A DNA stretch of 64,000 nt from Streptomonospora salina (GTDB taxonomy: Bacteria; Actinomycetota; Actinomycetes; Streptosporangiales; Streptosporangiaceae). Shown piece by piece: positions 45,910-53,744 of the stretch. Below the pieces are notes generated by a model. It was not told the DNA's origin, searched no databases, and worked only from the letters and a program-made list of their open reading frames with translations. Each line of letters begins with the position of its first letter. Position 1 is the stretch's first letter. The stretch lies in contig NZ_JACHLY010000001.1 of the NCBI RefSeq assembly GCF_014204715.1, positions 2,812,501-2,876,500 on the forward strand, in the 5' to 3' direction. The position numbers and the translations under genes were made by a program.

Positions 45910-46458
45910 TTACAGATAGGGCCCGGACCGCAGGTCGCTCTGCTCGCCCTCCCCCGCGGTCCCGCCGGCCGGCAGGGCGTGGCGCATGTTCTCCAGCTGC
46001 GCACGGGCCGCCATCTGCTGGGCGAACACGGTGGTCTGGATGCCGTGGAACAAGCCCTCCAACCACCCCACGAGCTGGGCCTGGGCGATGCGCAGTTCGG
46101 CGTCGCTGGGGGTGCCGCCCTCGGCGAACGGCAGGGTGAGGCGCTCCAGCTCCTCGATCAGCTCGGGGGCGAGGCCGTCCTCCAGCTCCGTTATGGAGTT
46201 GGTGTGGATCTCACGCAGCCGGGCGCGGCTGGCCTCGTCCAGCGGGGCGGCCTTCACCTCCTCCAGCAACTGGCGGATCATACTGCCGATCCGCATGACT
46301 TTGGCAGGCTGCTCGACCATCTCGCTCAGTGGACGCGACGCGGCCTCCCCGCCGCCTTCGGCGCCCCGTCCACCGGATCCGGGCGCGGAACTTTCGCCGG
46401 CGGATCCCATGACCAGCACGTCCGGATGCTTGTCCTCGTCGAACCGTTCGCTCATCAA
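45910..46458 (-). CDS. bpa: bacterial proteasome activator Bpa
   Basis: 182 residues, DUF2587 family. Disordered acidic N-terminus, then a four-helix core (SRPLSEMVEQPAKVMRIGSM, DEASRARLREIHTNSITELE, AELRIAQAQLVGWLEGLFHG, QTTVFAQQMAARAQLENMRH) and the C-terminal GPYL. The penultimate tyrosine tail docks into the 20S proteasome, opening its gate without ATP, as for mycobacterial Bpa/PafE. Implies this organism has a proteasome. The second ATG (46455) is an equally good start. Confidence 0.93.
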   Translation of the reverse strand: MMSERFDEDKHPDVLVMGSAGESSAPGSGGRGAEGGGEAASRPLSEMVEQPAKVMRIGSMIRQLLEEVKAAPLDEASRARLREIHTNSITELEDGLAPELIEELERLTLPFAEGGTPSDAELRIAQAQLVGWLEGLFHGIQTTVFAQQMAARAQLENMRHALPAGGTAGEGEQSDLRSGPYL

Positions 46459-46484
46459 TCCCTCACCTGAAAGATGTCCGATCG

Positions 46485-47468
46485 TCAGCGGGTGAGCACG
46501 ATCTTACCGACGTGCGCACTCGACTCCATGATGCTGTGTGCTTCGGCGGCGCGCTGCAACGGCAGCTCCCGGTCCACGATAGGGCGGACGGTGCCGTCGG
46601 ACACGAGAGGCCAGACGTGTTCGGCGACACCGGCCACGATGGCCGCCTTCTCGTCGACCGGCCGGGCGCGCAGTGTCGTGGCGTGCACCGACAGCCGCTT
46701 GACGAGCATGCGTCCCAGGTCGAGTTCGGCGGATCGCCCGCCCATGAGTCCGATGACGGTCAGCCTTCCCCCGACGTTGAGCGAGCGCACGTTGTCGGCC
46801 AGGTAGGACCCGCCCATGATGTCGAGGATGACGTCGGCGCCCGCGCCGCCGGTCTCCTCCTTCACCCGGTCGGGGAAGTCCTCCTCGCGGTAGTTGATGC
46901 CGGCGTCGGCGCCGAGCTCACGGCACGTCCGGAGTTTCTCGGCGCTGCCGGCGGTAGTGAGCACCCGGGCTCCGCGCGCGTGTGCGAGCTGGATGGCGAA
47001 CGTGCCGATGCCGCTGCCGCCGCCGTGTACCAGGAGGGTTTCACCGGCGGTGAGACCGCCGACCATGAACACGTTGGACCACACGGTGCAGGCCACCTCG
47101 GGCAGGGCGGCCGCTGTGACCAGGTCGATCCCCTCCGGAACCGGCAGCAACTGGCCCACGGGCACACCGACCCGCTCGGCGTAGCCGCCGCCGCTGAGCA
47201 GGGCGCAGACGGGGTCGCCCACCGACCAGCCCGACCCTTCGGTGCCGGGCCCCAGGGCGGCGATGCGGCCGGAGCACTCCAGGCCGGGGTACTCCGGGGT
47301 TCCGGGCGGCGGGGCGTAGTTGCCCAGACGCTGCATGATGTCGGCGCGGTTGGCCGCCGTTGCGGAGACGTCGACGAGGACCTCGCCGTCGCCGGGGGTG
47401 GGGTCGGGGACCTCGGTCCAGGTCAGGACGTCGGCCGGGCCGGGTTCTGTGATGCGGATCGCGTGCAT
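46485..47468 (-). CDS. NAD(P)H-quinone oxidoreductase (PIG3-like MDR)
   Basis: 327 residues. MHAIRITEPGPADVLTWTEV and NRADIMQRLGNYAPPPGTPE are the start of the PIG3/quinone reductase group; EYPGLECSGRIAALG and the Rossmann loop LLVHGGGSGIGTFAIQLAHA with GADVILDIMGG follow. No zinc ligands. Reduces quinones with NADPH. Ends 26 bases before bpa on the same strand, so bpa probably sits at the end of its transcript. Confidence 0.92.
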   Translation of the reverse strand: MHAIRITEPGPADVLTWTEVPDPTPGDGEVLVDVSATAANRADIMQRLGNYAPPPGTPEYPGLECSGRIAALGPGTEGSGWSVGDPVCALLSGGGYAERVGVPVGQLLPVPEGIDLVTAAALPEVACTVWSNVFMVGGLTAGETLLVHGGGSGIGTFAIQLAHARGARVLTTAGSAEKLRTCRELGADAGINYREEDFPDRVKEETGGAGADVILDIMGGSYLADNVRSLNVGGRLTVIGLMGGRSAELDLGRMLVKRLSVHATTLRARPVDEKAAIVAGVAEHVWPLVSDGTVRPIVDRELPLQRAAEAHSIMESSAHVGKIVLTR

Positions 47469-47697
47469 GCGGCAACGCTACCCAGCCGGGGGCCGGTCGC
47501 GCTTCCCGTCCCGGCCTGCTGCGGACGGCGGGCTTCGGCCGCACGGGGGTTCCGGTTTTGGCCGCGGCTCGTATCTTTGTTGGCGGAGGAGACAATGAGT
47601 CGTGAGTCCGGGTCTGGTCTGCCCGAGTCCCCCGGCGCAGCCAGGCGGCAGCGATCGGACATCGCGCACCCGAGCAAGCGTCTTGAGGAGAACCGCG

Positions 47698-50319
47698 TTG
47701 GCAGACCGAGAGCACGACGGTTCCGAGCATGCCGGTACGCGCGCCTGGGACGGGCGGCACGACCGGGACGCCGGCACGGGTGAGGTTCCCGCCGATCAGG
47801 GGGCGGCCCCCGCGCCGCCCGAGCAGTGGTTCGGCGACACGGACCCGCCCCCTCCCCCGTACGCCGTCGACGAGAGCGCGGTGTCGCCGCCCTACGCGGT
47901 AGGCGGCAGGGGCCCGTCCGAAACCGGCCCGCGCGAGCAGCAGCCGCCGCAGCCGCAGCGGAATCCGCAGAGTTCCGCCGCGGACGGGTCCGTCGAGGAC
48001 GCGTATCCGGGCGGACCGGAGCCGGGCTATCCCTACAGCCCGGCTTTCCCCCGCGATTCCTCCGGTTCCGTCCCGCAGGGTCCCCCGCCCGGGCCGGGCC
48101 CGCAGGACGACCGGCAGCCGCAGCGGCCGGCGGCCGGAGCTTCCGGCGGGCCGCGGCAGCAGCCGCCCGGGGACCCGTGGCAGGCGGACTACCCCTCGGG
48201 CCCCTACCCGGCGCCGGAGCCCGGTCGGCAGGACGGTCCGCCGCAGCCGCAGCAGCGTCCCGGCGGTACCGCGCCCGCCGGAGGGGCGTACCCGGGCGGA
48301 CCGGGGGCCGGCGATCCCTACAGCCCCGCCGCGCCGTACGACGCTTCCGGCTCCGGGACGCGGCCGGAGCCCTACTCCGCGCCGGGCGCGCCCGGCGGCC
48401 GACCGGTGCCCCCAGCGTCCCCGGGGCACGAGGAGCGCCCGCCCGGCCACGGATGGGCGCCGCCCGGTGCCGCCCCCGCCCCGCACTCCCCGCAGGACCC
48501 CGCGGCCTCCGACCGCGGGCCGAGCGGCCCGCCGGCTCCCGGACGCGGTTACGCGGACGGGGGGCCGGAGCGGTCCGGGAACGGCGCCCCCGGGGAACCG
48601 GGCCGGGACTCCGCCGGCCCTCCGGGACGGCAGCCGGCCGCGCCGCCGTGGAGCACCGGCGCGTCCAGCGGCTTCTCGCAATGGGCGCCGCCCGAGCGCG
48701 CGCCGAGTCCGGGCGCCGACGCCCGCACCGGAACCGGAGCGCACCCGAACGGGACCGCGCCGCGTCCCGGCGAGTCGACCGACGTCATCCCGCCGTTGCG
48801 GGACGGCGCCGCGCCGCCGCCCGGAACGCGGGAGCCCCGCGCGTCCGCCGACGCGGGTGCGTCCGCGGGCGCACCGGCCGCGGGCGGTCCCGCGGCGGCG
48901 GGACCGGAGCAGGACGTCCCCGCCCCCGAGCAGCTTCCGCCGCTGCCGCCCGACACGGCAGCTCCGCAGGCGTGGGGGCCGCAGCGCCCCGCATCCGCGC
49001 CGCAGCCCCCGCCGGGGCAATGGGGACGGGGACAAAGGGGACCGGGGGAGCCGCCGGGACCGGAGGCGGCGCCGTCGGGTCCGCAGAGCCGGGACGCGCC
49101 GCCTCCGGCGCCCGGCCCGGCCCACCCGCCCGGCCCCTGGCAGCAGGGCGGGCGGCCCCGTCCCGGGCCCGACTACGACGGGTCCTACGATCCGTACCGG
49201 CAGCCCGGAGCCGGGCCGGCCGGCGCGCCCGCGCCGCACCCCGGTGCGCCGCCCGGACCCCACCAGCCGGGGCAGCCGTACCAGCCGGCGCCCGGTCCGC
49301 AGTCCGGTCCGCAGCCGGGGTTCCAGTACTCCGCCCACTTCGCCGAGGGTGTGCAGCCCGCCCAGCAGTACCCCGGCCAGGGCGGCCATCCCGAGACCGC
49401 CGAGGACCTGCGCGCGGAGAACCTCGTCGGCGACAAGAGCCGGGGGCCCGGCAAGGGCTGGCGCAAGGCGCTGCACTCGGCCACGTTCGGCCTGATCAAC
49501 GTGGGGGAGTCCGCGGCCGAGCAGCGCCGCCGGGACCTGACCGAGCGCGCGCGCACGCACGTGGGCGGCGGTCACCACCGGGTGGCGGTGCTGAGCCTCA
49601 AAGGCGGCGTGGGCAAGACCACCACCACGGTGGCACTGGGGTCGATGCTCGCCTCGCTGCGGGGCGACCGGGTGCTGGCCGTCGACGCCAACCCCGACCG
49701 CGGCACCCTGTCCGACAAGGTGCGGCTGGAGACCGCGGCCACGATCCGCGACCTGCTCAACGAGCGGGGCGCGGTCTCCCGCTACGCCGACATCCGCGGG
49801 TTCACGTCCCAGGCCGACAGCCGTCTGGAGATCCTCGCCTCCGACCGGGACCCCGCGGTTTCGGAGGCTTTCAGCGAGGAGGACTACCGCGAGGTCTGTC
49901 GACTGCTGGAGCACTACTACTCCATCTGCCTGACCGACTGCGGAACCGGTCTGCTGCATTCGGCCATGAGCGGCGTTCTCGGGCTGTCCGACCAGATCGT
50001 GCTGGTCAGTTCGGCGTCGGTCGACGGGGCGCGCAGCGCGAGCGCGACCTTGGACTGGCTGGAGGCCCACCAGTACGGATCGCTGGTGCGCGGCGCGGTC
50101 GTGGTGCTGTCCATGGTGCGCACCGGCAAGAGCAGCGTGGACCTGGAACGGCTGGAGCAGCACTTCGCGAGCCGGTGCCGCGCGGTCATGCGTGTGCCGT
50201 GGGACTCCCATTTGGAGGAGGGCGCCGAGGTGGATCTGGAGCGTCTGGCACCCGGCACCCGCGACGCCTACCTGCAACTGGCCGCGACCGTGGGCGAGGC
50301 TTTCGCCTGGCCGCGGTGA
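47698..50319 (+). CDS. proline-rich MinD/ParA-like ATPase (EspI-like architecture)
   Basis: 873 residues. About 590 residues of low-complexity Pro/Gly/Ala/Gln, surely disordered, precede a MinD/ParA ATPase of about 260 residues with the deviant Walker A VAVLSLKGGVGKTTTTVAL, a VLAVDANPDRGTLSD switch region, and CLTDCGTGLLHSAMSG. This arrangement is that of actinobacterial proteins such as EspI, connected with type VII secretion, but no ESX genes are nearby, so the role is open. TTG at 47698 is the likely start: AGGAG lies seven bases upstream, whereas an in-frame ATG at 47602 has none. Confidence 0.85.
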   Translation: MADREHDGSEHAGTRAWDGRHDRDAGTGEVPADQGAAPAPPEQWFGDTDPPPPPYAVDESAVSPPYAVGGRGPSETGPREQQPPQPQRNPQSSAADGSVEDAYPGGPEPGYPYSPAFPRDSSGSVPQGPPPGPGPQDDRQPQRPAAGASGGPRQQPPGDPWQADYPSGPYPAPEPGRQDGPPQPQQRPGGTAPAGGAYPGGPGAGDPYSPAAPYDASGSGTRPEPYSAPGAPGGRPVPPASPGHEERPPGHGWAPPGAAPAPHSPQDPAASDRGPSGPPAPGRGYADGGPERSGNGAPGEPGRDSAGPPGRQPAAPPWSTGASSGFSQWAPPERAPSPGADARTGTGAHPNGTAPRPGESTDVIPPLRDGAAPPPGTREPRASADAGASAGAPAAGGPAAAGPEQDVPAPEQLPPLPPDTAAPQAWGPQRPASAPQPPPGQWGRGQRGPGEPPGPEAAPSGPQSRDAPPPAPGPAHPPGPWQQGGRPRPGPDYDGSYDPYRQPGAGPAGAPAPHPGAPPGPHQPGQPYQPAPGPQSGPQPGFQYSAHFAEGVQPAQQYPGQGGHPETAEDLRAENLVGDKSRGPGKGWRKALHSATFGLINVGESAAEQRRRDLTERARTHVGGGHHRVAVLSLKGGVGKTTTTVALGSMLASLRGDRVLAVDANPDRGTLSDKVRLETAATIRDLLNERGAVSRYADIRGFTSQADSRLEILASDRDPAVSEAFSEEDYREVCRLLEHYYSICLTDCGTGLLHSAMSGVLGLSDQIVLVSSASVDGARSASATLDWLEAHQYGSLVRGAVVVLSMVRTGKSSVDLERLEQHFASRCRAVMRVPWDSHLEEGAEVDLERLAPGTRDAYLQLAATVGEAFAWPR

Positions 50320-50357
50320 AGGCGGCCCCGGGGCGCCCCGGGGCCGTGGACGCGAAT

Positions 50358-50397
50358 AGCCCTCCGCCGACCGGGAGGTCCCGACCGGCGGAGGGCT
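50358..50397. terminator. terminator between the ATPase gene and tRNA-Ser
   Basis: AGCCCTCCGCCG (50358-50369) pairs perfectly with CGGCGGAGGGCT (50386-50397). It stands between convergent transcripts and can serve both. Confidence 0.8.
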
Positions 50398-50406
50398 GCA
50401 CCGTTG

Positions 50407-50495
50407 CGGAGGGTGTGGGATTCGAACCCACGAGATCCCGCTAAGGATCTTGTGCTTTTCAAGAGCACCGCACTCGGCCGCTATGCGAACCCTCC
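50407..50495 (-). tRNA. tRNA-Ser(UGA)
   Basis: 89 bases, class II. Acceptor GGAGGGT pairs with ACCCTCC; anticodon arm GTGCT-CTTGAAA-AGCAC gives TGA; long variable arm GATCCTTAGCGGGATC; T arm GGGTTCGAATCCC; discriminator G, as expected for serine tRNAs. CCA is not encoded. Confidence 0.96.
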
Positions 50496-50625
50496 GGGAA
50501 GGCGGCCACGCAGGCCGCCCACAGCATAGCGCAGACATCGGCGTGGCCCCGGGATCGCGCGGGTTCCTCTGCGCCGTCCGGGCGTCCGGCCGTCCGGGCG
50601 CCCGGGTGGCCGGTCGGACCGGTGG

Positions 50626-51519
50626 TCAGGCGGAGAGGTGGTCCTCCAGGGCGGCGACGCACGCGCGGATCGGCGGGGTCTGCGATCCCGTCCGCCACAC
50701 CGCGGTGATCCGGCGCCGCAGAGGCGACTCCAGCGGTAGGAAGCGGACCTCCGGCGGGGCGGGCCACTGCGCCATCTCGGGGGTGAGGGCGGCGGCGAGG
50801 CCGGCGGCGACCAGAGCCAGCTGAGTGGGGATCTCGTCGAGCAGGTAGCGCACATCCGGCTCCACACCCCGGCTGCGCAGCGCCTGCACGAGTGCTTCGT
50901 GCTGCTCCGTGCCGGGCGAGCAGCAGGCGAACGGCGTGCCCTCCAGCTCGGCCAGGCCGATCCGCTCGCGCTCGGCCAAGGGGTGGTCGGCCGCCACCGC
51001 CGCACTGACCTCTTCGTCGACCAGCGGTCGCACGGCCAGACCCGGCGGCAGGAAAGCCGGGCGGTTGGCCCAGCTTTCCACCAGCAGCAGGTCCAGTTCG
51101 CCGCGGCGCAGCAGCGGCATCAGGTCGATGACCTCGCCGTCGCGGACCGAGGGAACGAGGCGCGGGTGCGCACGGGCGAGTTCGGCGAGGGATCGGGGGA
51201 GCAGGGTGCGGACGGCGCTGCCGACGGCGCCGATGCGCAGCGGCCCCAGAATCTCCTCGCGCAGGTCGGCGAGATCGGTTTCGGCGGCGCTGACCTGCGC
51301 CATCACGCCGGCCGCATGGGCGGCGAGGACGCGGCCCGCGTGGGTGAGGCGGACGCCGCGCCCGTCGGGCTCCAGCAGGCGGTGGCCGGTCTCGCTCTCC
51401 AGCTTGCCCAGGTGCTGGGAGAGGCCGGACGGTGTGACGTGCAGCGCCTGCGCGGCCTGCGCGACGGTGCCGTGTACGGCGACCGCGTCCAGCACGCGCA
51501 GCCGCTCCAGATTGAACAC
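50626..51519 (-). CDS. LysR-family transcriptional regulator
   Basis: 297 residues, normal LysR length. Winged helix at residues 1-60: FNLERLRVLDAVAVHGTVAQ, AAQALHVTPSGLSQHLGKLE; then the periplasmic-binding-like effector domain (GPLRIGAVGSAVRTLLPRSL, LDLLLVESWANRP, GLAAALTPEMAQW). Divergent from the DMT exporter gene 240 bases away, so it probably controls that gene. The ligand is unknown. Confidence 0.92.
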   Translation of the reverse strand: MFNLERLRVLDAVAVHGTVAQAAQALHVTPSGLSQHLGKLESETGHRLLEPDGRGVRLTHAGRVLAAHAAGVMAQVSAAETDLADLREEILGPLRIGAVGSAVRTLLPRSLAELARAHPRLVPSVRDGEVIDLMPLLRRGELDLLLVESWANRPAFLPPGLAVRPLVDEEVSAAVAADHPLAERERIGLAELEGTPFACCSPGTEQHEALVQALRSRGVEPDVRYLLDEIPTQLALVAAGLAAALTPEMAQWPAPPEVRFLPLESPLRRRITAVWRTGSQTPPIRACVAALEDHLSA

Positions 51520-51587
51520 GTGAGCGATGCTACCGAGCGGCGCTCGCCCCTACCCCCGGGCACCCCCGGCTCCCCCGGAATCGCGGT

Positions 51588-51643
51588 GATCTTGTAGCTA
51601 CGGAGAGTGAAACCGATTTCCCGTGACGTTAGCTACAAGATCG
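51588..51643. repeat. GATCTTGTAGCTAC palindrome, copy 2
   Basis: Same element as 45827-45891: arm GATCTTGTAGCTACG, a loop AGTGAAACCGATTTCCCGTG, then the inverse arm with one mismatch. It sits in the divergent promoter region between LysR and the exporter. Confidence 0.8.
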
Positions 51644-51759
51644 ACGCCCGAGAGGGTGGCGGCCTGTCGCCGGCCTGCGGTACACATAAGCGTCGCTACC
51701 GATTTTCAGGAAGAAATGATCGCTTTTGCTTCCTGGGTTCGGTCGGCACAGTGGTTGCC

Positions 51760-52758
51760 ATGCACAGGCAGGATGACCCGACGACGACCATCGCGGCTGC
51801 GGACACGGCCCGGCCCGCGGCCGCCGGTACCGGCTCCGCGGCCGGGTCCGGACGGGGCGCGGGTCCGCTCGACCGGCTGAACCCGGTACCGGCGGCCCTG
51901 GCCGGAGCCGCCGGGAACTCGACCTCCGCGGCCTTCGCGAAGCTCGCCGCGGCGGGTCCCGGCACGACGGCGTTCCTGCGCAGCGCCCTCGCCCTGGTCG
52001 TCCTTCTGCCGCTGGCGGCGGCCGAGTACCGCGCACGGGGTCCGCGCCCGAGGCGGCTCCTCGCCGCCGACGCCGCGGCCGGCGTGCTGCTGGGCGTGGA
52101 CTACGTGTTCTGGGCCCGCAGCATCGACGGCGTCGGCGCCTCCGTCGCCGCCGTTCTGATCAACGTGCAGGTCGTGGTCTTCCCCCTGCTGGCCTGGGCC
52201 TTCAGCGGTGTCCGCCCGTCCGCCCGGTTCGCTTTCGCCGTGCCGGTGATGCTGGCCGGGGTGGCTCTCGCCGGCGGCGCGGTCGGCGGTGCCGCGCCGG
52301 GCGGGTACCCGGTCTCCGGCGCCCTCAGCGGTGCCGCTGCCGGCGTCGCCTACGCCGGCTACCTGTTCATCGCCCGATCGGCGGGAGGTACCGGCCACAG
52401 CGCAGTGCCGGTGTTCGTCTCGACGCTGAGCGCGGCCGCGGCGGCGGCCGTAGTGGGCGGCTTCTGGACCGGCATCGACCTGTCGCTGCCGCTCGCGTCG
52501 TGGGGATGGCTGGCGGCCCTCGCGCTGCTGGGCCAGGTCTTCTCGTGGCTGCTCCTGGGCTCGGCCCTGCCGAAACTCGCCCCGGGCACGGGCGCGGCCC
52601 TGCTGCTGGTGCAACCGGTGCTGGCGCTGGGAGTGGGGACCGTCTTCCTCGGCGAGCGGCCGACCGCCGCCCAGACGGGCGGTTGCGCCCTCGTCCTGCT
52701 CGCGGCCTGGGCCGCTGCCGCCGGACGGCCGAAGCCGGCTCGGCGGCATGCCCCCTGA
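51760..52758 (+). CDS. EamA/DMT-family transporter
   Basis: 332 residues with a disordered N-terminus and ten predicted membrane helices in two EamA halves (about 45-170 and 190-320): AGNSTSAAFAKLAAAGPGTT, AFLRSALALVVLLPLAAAEY, LLGVDYVFWARSIDGVGASV, and later LGQVFSWLLLGSALPKLAPG, FLGERPTAAQTGGCALVLLA. DMT exporters move amino acids, nucleosides or drugs; substrate unknown. Likely regulated by the divergent LysR protein. Confidence 0.9.
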   Translation: MHRQDDPTTTIAAADTARPAAAGTGSAAGSGRGAGPLDRLNPVPAALAGAAGNSTSAAFAKLAAAGPGTTAFLRSALALVVLLPLAAAEYRARGPRPRRLLAADAAAGVLLGVDYVFWARSIDGVGASVAAVLINVQVVVFPLLAWAFSGVRPSARFAFAVPVMLAGVALAGGAVGGAAPGGYPVSGALSGAAAGVAYAGYLFIARSAGGTGHSAVPVFVSTLSAAAAAAVVGGFWTGIDLSLPLASWGWLAALALLGQVFSWLLLGSALPKLAPGTGAALLLVQPVLALGVGTVFLGERPTAAQTGGCALVLLAAWAAAAGRPKPARRHAP

Positions 52759-53037
52759 TGAGTACGAGGTGGCCGACAGCACCCGAGACGGGCCATCCGA
52801 CATCGATACCACCGGCCGGAGCCTCACCCAGCCAGGTAACCCGGTCTCCGGCGAAACGGGGGAACCTCACCGTCGACGCCCAACAGGTGGAGGCCGCATC
52901 CAGCCGCCTCGCCCGGGTGTCGCCCCGCCCGCGGGTTCGGACCGTCGTCGGCTTCGGGGGAACCGGTCGGAGCGCGCATACGTCCGTTTTTGCGGCAGCC
53001 GGTACCCGCCCGGACACGAACGAGGGACGGAGATCCC

Positions 53038-53256
53038 GTGGACGAAATCTTGAGTGGACTGACCGACCCGTATGTCCTCTTCGCGCTGTTCTACATCGCC
53101 TGTGCGGTCCCGTTGCTGTTCACACCGACGTGGCGCCTCTTGCGGTCGAGCGCCCACAGCCAGGACGAGCCGTCCTCGACGAGAATGCGGGTCGTGCGAC
53201 TCGCCCTGGTGCCGCTCTGCCTGCTAGCCGCCGTGTTCGTGGTCGTGAACATCTGA
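53038..53256 (+). CDS. micro membrane protein A (tandem paralogue)
   Basis: 72 residues. Two membrane helices flank a charged loop: ILSGLTDPYVLFALFYIACA and RLALVPLCLLAAVFVVV. GTG at 53038 has GGAG five bases upstream. The stop overlaps the next start (TGATG). Layout and the shared LTDP-x-x-LF motif make it a paralogue of the following gene. Function unknown. Confidence 0.7.
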   Translation: MDEILSGLTDPYVLFALFYIACAVPLLFTPTWRLLRSSAHSQDEPSSTRMRVVRLALVPLCLLAAVFVVVNI

Positions 53257-53480
53257 TGTCCGTACTCGCCGAAACCCTCACCGACCCGTTGACTCTGTTC
53301 GTGCTGGTCGGCTTGGCTACGCAGACCGCGGTTACGGTCGATCCGGAGATCGTCTGGCGGCGTCGGGGCCGCAACCGCCTCGATGCCCTGCCTCCCCGCC
53401 TGGCCGCGGTGTTCCTGTGGACGACCCGGATCTCGGCGCTCGTGGCCATCGTCGTCTTGGTCGCCTTCCTGTTCATTTGA
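53256..53480 (+). CDS. micro membrane protein B (tandem paralogue)
   Basis: 74 residues with the same plan as the preceding gene: LAETLTDPLTLFVLVGLATQ, a basic loop WRRRGRNRLDALPPR, then RISALVAIVVLVAFLFI. Translationally coupled to it by TGATG. Two small helices-loop-helix proteins made in equal amount suggest a hetero-oligomer in the membrane (inference). No database family recognised. Confidence 0.7.
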   Translation: MSVLAETLTDPLTLFVLVGLATQTAVTVDPEIVWRRRGRNRLDALPPRLAAVFLWTTRISALVAIVVLVAFLFI

Positions 53481-53521
53481 TGCCGGGGGCGGAGCGGGGC
53501 GAACGCCGACGATCCGAGGGC

Positions 53522-53716
53522 TCAGACGTGGGTCGGCGTGTCGACGTCGACGACCGTGTCGCCGTTGCCGGCGTCGAGCGCGCCGGTGGGTTCGTCCGCC
53601 AGGACCACCGAGGGCCGTTCGACCATGAGCCGGGCCAGGGCGACGCGCTGCTGTTCGCCGCCGGAGAGGTGGTGGATCACCCGGCGCGGAATGCGAGCGG
53701 CAGCGAGGCGAACGGA
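53522..53716 (-). pseudogene. remnant of an ABC transporter ATPase
   Basis: About 64 residues: [20 protein letters not shown], then [17 protein letters not shown]. This is the ABC signature and Walker B of a LolD/MacB-type ATPase, without Walker A or the N-terminal half, and the frame ends soon after in an unrelated tail. No permease gene is nearby. A decayed gene fragment. Confidence 0.75.
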
Positions 53717-53744
53717 CCGGCGGCTCCGGCGCACCCACGCGGAC

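Noticed and set aside
47041-50538. 1165-codon minus-strand frame
   Set aside because: It is the mirror of the proline-rich ATPase gene; long antisense frames are normal in very GC-rich DNA.
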